Part shown: piece by piece, positions 56,520-64,000 of the stretch | How positions within the stretch are numbered: position 1 is the stretch's first letter | How the letters are laid out: every line of letters begins with the position of its first letter | Source of the DNA: Thamnaconus septentrionalis | Lineage: Eukaryota; Chordata; Actinopteri; Tetraodontiformes; Monacanthidae | Reading direction: 5' to 3' | NCBI GenBank assembly: GCA_009823395.1 | Contig: CM020515.1 | Location: 15,421,489-15,485,488, forward strand | DNA: 64,000 bases | The notes under the pieces: generated by a model | Told to the model about the DNA's origin: nothing | Database searches by the model: none | What the model saw: only the letters and a program-made list of their open reading frames with translations | Made by a program: the position numbers and the translations under genes

Positions 56520-59500
56520 GGCAGAGAGCGGCGGTGTGCTGGGCGGCCGACTCTGGAGTCCCATGGAGCGACCAGGGCCCGGTGGAGAAGGAGAAGAGAG
56601 GACTGAGCTCTGAGCGAACCGACAGCTGGCTCTCAGAGCTGCGAACAGTCCCTCCTCTCTCCTCTCTTGTCTGACTGCGTGCTGGCTTCAGCAGAGAGCA
56701 GGCGTGTGTGCGTGTGTGTGCTGAGTCGATGTCAGGAGGAGGGAACACAGTGCTGCTCATGTGTTAACCCTCGCTAGGTAATGTTCCCTGAGAGCACCGA
56801 TCGCATCACAGCACAAATGGCTCAACATGTGTTCTTGTTTTCAGACTAATCAAACGCTTCTCTGTTTACCAGTCAGGACGAGCTGCTGGGAATTGTTTTA
56901 TCCAGAAATAAATCTGCTGCAATTAAAATGAAAAAAAGAAAAGAAACAATGACCAGTCATTGAAGCCCTCAGAGACAGGAAGGTTTATGCTGATTCCTTT
57001 TTTTTTTTTTTTTTTGAAGTTCTTCAGTTTTTTTCCATGTGTGTTGATGACTCTTGGACGAATCTTTTCATTTTGCAAAACCGCAGATTCATGCATTTGA
57101 TACACTTTGATGGGTGAAGGCGAAACTCAAAGGAGGTGAAAACTTGAACGCAAAACCCTGGTGCTTGGAAACCGCGCAGGAGTTTCCTAGAGCTAGAAGC
57201 CACGAGCCCCACCACTACAAACGCGCTGGCAGGAAGTGAGATAATAGGAAATTACAGCAATTTGGGGCAAGTTCATTGTGTCTCAGTGGATCCATGGAGG
57301 GGCTGCGCGCTAAAAAATACGGCCGGATCTGCTGACAAAGTCCAGACGCGGACAAAGAGCTCTCGGGGATCTGCGTGTTCTCTGGATGTGACTGAGCCGT
57401 GTGGTGCATGCTGGGAAAGGAGCAGATTCATTAAGTTCACTGGTGGAACCAGGAAACGTGGATGTCAAACAGCAGGGGGCAGGCATACAGCAGGGAGCTG
57501 GAGGTTAGGGATGGGTGGGGGGGCGGATAAAGTAAACGTGACAGTCAGGTACAATCTGTGGTGACAGCACGCTGGCGGCATTGGATAACGTCGACAAGGG
57601 CTAAAAAAACACGGAGGCGTGGGGAGTCGGGGAAGCAGCTGGAGAATTTAGGAATGTGGAAAAACGAACCCCACGGATGGCGCACGTGCACGTTTCACAG
57701 GTGTGTTGGCAGATTTATGGGGATGCTCGATGCACCTGTGTGGAAAATCTCCTTGAAGCTCGCTGCGGGTTGTCCAAGTGCCTTCCAGATCCAAAGTGAG
57801 GCTGTTTGTGACCTTTGGTAACATTTCAGCCCAAGTGGAATTACCTGTTTTAAAACAGCAGAGCTCATTGGAAGTGTCACTCAATGCATTTCAATTCAAT
57901 GGTCATTCCAAACCAAAGTTCAAAACAGGATTAGAAACTCCATTAATGTCTGAAAGGAAAAAAACAACATATTTATCATATGCAGCAAATTAAAAAAAAT
58001 AGAAGTTAATAAATATTTAATATAGTAAACAGTGATGTAAGTTGTGGAACAGTGACTTTTTCTGCTGAAGTACTTAAAATGAATACTAAAACTCTAAAAG
58101 TTCACACATAGGCATGACTGAAAAAAAAACCCCACTGATTGTGTTTGACCTCGGACGGCGGCTGAATTGGTCAGATTCCAACTTTGGAAACTCGCTCATC
58201 CACCTTGACGGCCTACAAAAGAAAGTGTTTCCACAGAAGACCAGGGAGAAGTAAAAGCTGCTGTGAGTTGTAACAGAATTATTAGAACGTGCTCTTGACT
58301 GGCGGTCTGGAGGGTCATCTCATCACTTTCTAAGTTTTCCCTTCCATTTCCAAACTCTATACGGGCTATTCACCAGGTGGGTCTATGAGATAAAGCCAAT
58401 GGATTTCGGAAAACATTCCATCAGGTCTAACTGCATTTCTGCTTTAGATTTTATATCTTTTCACACAATCTGACTGGATTTGCTGCAGCAATGAAGCCTG
58501 TAAACTTAATTGTTACCACGCTCGTTAGAACAACCTATCCATCTGCTTTGTATCAGTCCCAGGATGTTATTCGTTTTGTTGCGATGCACATAGAGGACAG
58601 TGAAAAAAGCAAAAGGCTTTTACTTGGTATTGTATGATTCACACAAATATGCATCAAATTAATCCTGTAATGTGGGCCCAACGATTCCCGAAAAGCTTTG
58701 TTCCACGTCTCTGGCTGCACCGAGACACTCACTTGGTGTTTCTGTTGCCAACATTGCCATCATTCTGCATCATCCTGTCTCTCAAGTTCCATAGAACTTT
58801 CATGGTGTGTGGTTTGTCCTCACTGTCGTCAGAGCCCAAACAGGAGCCCGCAGAAGAGACTCACATTAGGAGGCGGCTGTGCTTGTTTATTCCACACCAT
58901 AATTACAGGACTATGGTTGGGTTTTTATTGTGGCATAAAAGAGGCACGTGACATGGCACTTTCGCACCCGCCTTAACAAACTAGAGTAAACCACTTGGCA
59001 TGATTAACGAGCCGGGATGCAATCCCTAAATGCAAAGAAAGTTCAAAGTGTCAACAGCGTTAAACAGATTTTTTTATATATTAACTGGATTACTACAGAT
59101 TATGGACGTGAACGTGTTAAGATAATGAGTGTTAAAAAAAACAAGAAAAAAAACACAAACAGTATATTTCCCAGATGAAGTAATGCAAGGTATCTCTGTT
59201 AAAAACAAATTCAAATCCACATTCCCAAGGACAAAATCTCAATTCCAGCGAACCCTGATTATGTGCCGGCTTCCAAAAGCAATGCTGATATAATTCCTGA
59301 CTTGACTCCCCAAACAAATCACTGAAAAGAGTTTATTTTCTTAAAGAGGACTTGCTCTTAAATGGTCAACTGTGACTATGTCGAACAAAAACTATGATGT
59401 CCTGGCCACTGTTTCGATGGCCAATTGAGGGAGGTTAACTTGCTGCTCCTGCAGGCAGCGGGAGACATTGTTACTTCAAGCTCCATACAAGACTCTGCAG

Positions 59501-60044
59501 GAATAATCATATTAACATTTTTAACTGATGGACTAATACCACATTTATTCACATGTTTAATAATTTGAATGAAGTTCTACCCTACATGACTAAAGTTGAG
59601 CTCCTAAATACCCAGCATGTAGGTCGATATGAAACCTTTGTGTGATAAGGCTACTGTTAGCTTAACTTTATGTACGACTTATTTGTTTAGAAAAGTTTGC
59701 CCTTCAAAATCGTTTCAACAATCAGATGTGGCCCTTCAGATGAAAAGTGCCTGAACCATCTCCATGTGACGTCAAGAATCAGACTCAAATTGGCTCCATG
59801 TGAAAAACACAGGCACAGTGACACTGGGATGAGTAATTTCTGTGGGCCAAACATTGCACAAGTTTATCTAAGCCTCCCACTTGAGATGAGAATATTACAA
59901 ATATTATGGAGCTGAGATTTCACAAGGCTGGGCGTCCCATCCTGACCCACTGAACAAAGAAATCCCCTAATGTCTTATTTTTGTCTTGGTTCCCAGTCCA
60001 GGCACATTTATTGAAAGGAAACACAAATTCCCGAGACAATACAT

Positions 60045-60175
60045 GATGGGCCTCAGGGCTGCGTCCTTTCCCCACTTTCTTTTGTTTTAATGTACAAAAT
60101 GTCATCGCGTTTTTAAATCAGCAGATGATTCCGTCACTGTGGCCATCCTCGGCACCAGCAATTCAGAGCACAACC
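60045..60175 (+). pseudogene. Decayed LINE reverse-transcriptase fragment
   Basis: The plus strand reads GPQGCVLSPLSFVLMY, the conserved RT block before the active site. After a stop and frameshift it reads KSADDSVTVAIL, a decayed form of the F/Y-ADD active-site block. No long frame remains. It is a LINE remnant, most likely of the same broad L2/CR1/Rex group as the copy in mrtfb. Confidence 0.7.
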
Positions 60176-61255
60176 CCGCAGCACTATGTAACATCATGGG
60201 ATACCACACCTCATGTTATGAACATCAGGGAACTTGTATTAGTTGGTGACATATTTGGTTGCTGTTGTTTTTGGATTTTTCTTGCCCCTCTGGGAGAAAA
60301 AGGTACCTTTAACCTTAAAAAAATAGTTTGGACGTTTGCATGCTTCAGTGACATCATGTCAAAGCTGATGCGCCTCTGATTCATTAATGATGTTATAAGC
60401 CAAAAAGTTGTTTCTGTCACCTGAGCAAACTGGACATTATACCACATTTTAAGCAGAATGTTACCTGAGTTGCTGAAATTCCTGAAATGCTTTACAACCT
60501 GCAACGTACTGCACTGCTCAAATAGTCACAGCATTTTATTCTCAGCTCTTCCACTGACAGCTTCATGAAAAGCTGAACGTAAAACATAATCCGTCCAAAA
60601 TATTTTATCTCCTTGATCCTTCTGATTTACGGCTGGTAGAATCGCAAAAATGTGCCTGCAACATGTTCCTTTATGTCTGGGTGTGTGCTTGCGTGTTTCC
60701 ATTAGACTTTTAACCGCTTCAGCGCTAAACTTCAGACACTTTATGTGTAAACCTGTTTCATTTGGGACACAGACGCCAGAATATTTTGCCGAAATACAAG
60801 TAATTATGGTGCAATGATTTCTGAGGAAGACTACATCGTGCAATATCAATAAATACCAATTTGTATTAATCAAGCCATGATGTTTGTTGTTTCACATCTT
60901 CACAGCGATATGGGATGTTAGGGCCTCCGTGCGAACACTGTGTGTTTTTATTGTGAGAAAGTGTGCTGTGTTTGGCAAGATCTCATCCAACCTTTGATCT
61001 GTGATGCTGAACGTTTCTGCAGAACCAAAAATCAACACATTGTTGTTTTAAATATAGTAATTTATTGGGGCCCTTATCGACATTTCTGGGTTTAATAAAT
61101 TAATTTTGGTGGTCTACATTCAGCAATAAACATGATTTGTTTGGTCAAAAAACTCCTTGTTTTGACTCTGTTCCCCTACTTGCACTGTCATGAAATTAAA
61201 TATGTTTTATTAGATTAGTCATGTTCATACACTTATAGTAAATGTTGGATTAGTG

Positions 61256-61326
61256 GAGTTTCCCAATTTGGGATTAATAAAGTAAATCTATCTATCTATC
61301 TATCGATCTATCTATCTATCTATCTA
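61256..61326. repeat. LINE-type 3' tail with (ATCT)n
   Basis: 'tttcccaatttgggattaataaagta' followed by about ten ATCT units, as at 37600-37652. Confidence 0.65.
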
Positions 61327-63699
61327 TGACCGTAACCATATGTATGGCTTCCCTGCAGAGGGCTTTGTGATTTTACTTTGACAACACGGCTGTGACATGA
61401 AAAGTATGAGGTCAAAAGCCACATCAAGAAATAAGGCATTAACATTAACATTGTTTGCAGTATTCTTTCTGACCATTAGGTGCCACTAAATCTTACTCAG
61501 TGGGTCTTTAAAGTTTAGACGTCAAGCTAATGTCCACATTGTCAACACTTTACGATACAACGCTTAGATCATTTTTCTAGTTAAAGCGTAAAGGTCAAAC
61601 TAAATGTTGTGACAAACAGAGACCAACTGATACAGAAGGAGAGGTCAAAAACATTCTTAAAGGGACTTTTAAGCTGATTTCAAATCACCACCTAAAGGCT
61701 TTGGGAGCAACTCTGCTGCCTGAGCATTCAGCTATACAGCCCCGCTGCAGCTCACCAGGGCGTTGCCTATAAATATCAAATTCCACGTGGACTCTCATTG
61801 GGGTGATTCCTGGAAAAAAAATCCCATAGAAGATCTGGGCACACAGCTGAGCCAAGACGGAACAAGATCTGAGGTCTGAGGTAAGAAAGAAAAGTTTTCT
61901 GAGCGCGTGCTGCGGCAGAGACAGATGTTCCCAAACTACGAATATTTTAATCAGGCTATCGTCATCTGTAGCGTTTGTGTTCGTGAGGATCAGGTGTTGG
62001 GTTGTAAAAGAGCGATTGCACAGCTATAAAACTGTGGCATTTTAGCCCTGAGAGTTGTATATCACAACTGTAAAAATCTTTAGCTGCTGCCACAACTTAT
62101 CTCCACTGAATCCATAAAATATATCCAGTTACACCAGGATATAAGTTTGGTTAAAGAAAAACAAAACTGAAAATAATTGAAACAGTTTGATTGATAATTT
62201 GCAGATAAAACTGTTCTGTATCTTGGGATCTGTATCTTGTTTAAAGGTTCCATGTCTCGCCCATTTTCAGGTCAGTGATATGCAAGACTGCCATCTCTAT
62301 ATTTTTGTTCTTGAATTTGCATCCATGGCTGCAGTGGCACATGAACCATAAATCATGAGAAGTGTTCCACTTGAGTCATCAGCGAGGCACTGACTGTACT
62401 GCACAAAACCTCACGTAGTAACGTCGTCCCCAAAGAACGTCTTGTACTAGTTTTTTCAAAATCTATTCAAGTTTGTTTATAGAAGAAATTGCCAGGCTTT
62501 TTCAAGCTTTCAGAGGGCCCATAATAAAAATGCTTGCATAAAAAGCATATTTAAACCTCTTTCTACATCCTCTGTGAAAATAGCTGTAGGTTAGCCTCCT
62601 GCTAAACCTGATGCTCCACATGTTTGGAAGGGGACAAAGATGATTTCTGAAAAGATTGAATTTTTTTTTTTTTTTTTTCCAGTGTGGTTTCAGGATCCCC
62701 TAGTGACATTGCAACAGTGATGAGTTGCAGAACTGTTTCACACTTTTTGAGAAATTAGGCAAAAAAAAAAAAAAAACAAAAATAGTTCTTTCTTCATTCT
62801 GGAGAGTTCACTGAGAGGCTAGAAATACATGACACTATAGAGTGAGATGTGTACAATATGGGTCCTTTAAAGAGGAGGACCTGCGTGTGCTGAAGGACGA
62901 CACAGTGAAGCTGCATATTCATTTTCCAGGGAGGGAGTCTTCAAACCAAGCCACCGAAGGCCTCAGCAGATGGTGGGAAAGCCAGGAGGAAATCCCTGCA
63001 GGCCCCGCTGTTTCTTTGAAGTGGCGCGACAGGCAGCTGCCACCGGGGGGGCTAAATATGGCACCGTAACATCATCGGCGCAAAAAACACTTAGACAAAA
63101 AAGCAAACATTCTCGCTGTCGCCCGGAGGCAAAGCTCTTATGCCGTTTAAGCCCAAACGTCAACACACGCGCGGCCAAACAACATTTACGTTGCGCAATT
63201 CGGGCCAGCCGCAACGCAGAGAGCAATCTCACACACACGCGCATTCCTTAGTACATTTCTGACGTTGGCAGATATTTGCAGTGCCAGTTTGTCTGACCGC
63301 TTCTCCAAGACAAATAATCAGAAAAAAATGAGATGATCACTCAAATTGGAGATGTGCTTTTTTCCATGATATCCGCTTCCAGTGAAAACGAATTAAAGGT
63401 TGATTTACCATAATTACCATATTTAGACCGATGAACTTGTTTCAAAAAATCGTGCCGCGACGGTACCCCTAACTCTGACAAGATCTGTTTGGATGTGTTC
63501 CTGAGCCACTGTTATGCTCCGTCACCGTGTCAATATGCACTGGGGATAATTCTGCAGAAACAGTCAACGCCAAAATCCGAGCCAAGATTCCCAAAACACT
63601 TCCAGCTAAAACACTTAATGCACACGATCACGATGTGTTGGACGACAGCCTCTGCAGTTTAACAAACAGTTCTTCAACTTTAAACTTCAAACTTTATTT

Positions 63700-63915
63700 A
63701 TTTGTATTCCACTTTTCCTACATTCATCCTAAAGGGGGCCCCACACCAAGGTGCAGAGCCCCCCGCCCACCCGCGCCAGAGCCGTCCACGGGGCAGCACC
63801 CCCATGGGTAGACCAAAGACAACTCCAGACAACTAAAAAGATGAGTCTTGAGCCTTCTGAGCCTCCATGAGGCTCTCCGGCAGGCTGTTCCATAATCGGG
63901 GACCATAATAACTGA
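63700..63915 (-). mobile_element. LINE ORF2 C-terminal remnant
   Basis: The minus strand reads YYGPRLWNSLPESL, then after a frameshift LKTHLFSCLELSLVYPWGC. This is the usual ending (RLWNSLP ... LKTHLF) of several fish non-LTR retrotransposon polyproteins. It is broken and near the window end. Confidence 0.6.
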
Positions 63916-64000
63916 AACATTCAAATATTACTTCTGAACAAATATATAATTAAAACGAGAAATTTTCTGGAATTTTCTCAAAATTCAAAGGGAAAAAGTC

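Larger units (their letters stand above)
56520..64000. other. Upstream of mrtfb coding start, no gene recognised
   Basis: The 7.5 kb beyond the mrtfb start codon is AT-rich and shows no protein I recognise. It probably holds the mrtfb promoter, 5' non-coding exons and intergenic DNA. It contains a dispersed repeat copy near 57060-57180, a decayed reverse-transcriptase fragment near 60045-60175, a LINE-type tail with ATCT repeats at 61256-61326, homopolymer runs near 62660 and 62761, and a second LINE fragment at 63700-63915. Confidence 0.55.

Noticed and set aside
63000..63250. Frames on both strands around 62963-63251
   Set aside because: Short, mutually overlapping and without recognisable motifs; likely chance in a locally GC-rich patch.

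Overview
This is nuclear DNA from a ray-finned (teleost, probably percomorph) fish. The evidence is GT-AG split genes with short introns, a fish pineal-type arylalkylamine N-acetyltransferase (aanat2), many (CA)n tracts, a Tc1-like remnant and fish-type LINE tails. No prokaryotic features, CRISPR array, tRNA or rRNA were seen. All gene calls come from reading exons by eye. In every gene but one, the exon phases close exactly from start to stop codon; the exception is the LITAF-like gene, whose exon 4 may be misplaced by one base.

Layout, left to right. 1-9376: non-coding DNA upstream of, or in the first intron of, rhbdf1, with a small TIR element at 8940-9236. 9377-18040 (+): rhbdf1 (iRhom1), 18 coding exons. 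18273-19407 (-): aanat2, tail-to-tail with rhbdf1. 20865-25861: a repeat island with about 22 copies of a ~195 bp unit carrying telomere-like TTAGGG runs, bordered by a foldback element. 26661-33192 (-): mgrn1 (mahogunin E3 ligase), 16 coding exons. 35849-39465 (+): cdip1, divergent from mgrn1. 39644-40245 (-): polr3k. 40803-41742 (+): snrnp25, head-to-head with polr3k. 42521-43690 (+): a second LITAF-domain gene with a coiled-coil N-terminus and an overlapping PSAP/PTAP motif. 44938-56519 (-): a myocardin-related transcription factor, probably mrtfb, 14 coding exons. 56520-64000: no gene recognised; it holds LINE remnants and microsatellites.

The gene set matches the human 16p13 block (RHBDF1, POLR3K, SNRNP25, MGRN1, CDIP1, MRTFB). 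AANAT is the exception: in human it lies on 17q25 beside RHBDF2. In vertebrates this block flanks alpha-globin loci, but no globin gene is in the window. The genes mostly alternate in orientation, giving three convergent pairs with abutting or overlapping 3' ends and two divergent pairs with shared promoters. They do not form one pathway. Recurring themes are endosomal sorting and ubiquitin (mgrn1, cdip1, the LITAF-like gene), membrane-protein trafficking (rhbdf1) and RNA machinery (polr3k, snrnp25).

The best leads are the telomere-like satellite and its foldback borders, the coiled-coil LITAF gene, a 108-nt symmetric basic exon in rhbdf1, and two introns (cdip1, mrtfb) that are open in frame from end to end.
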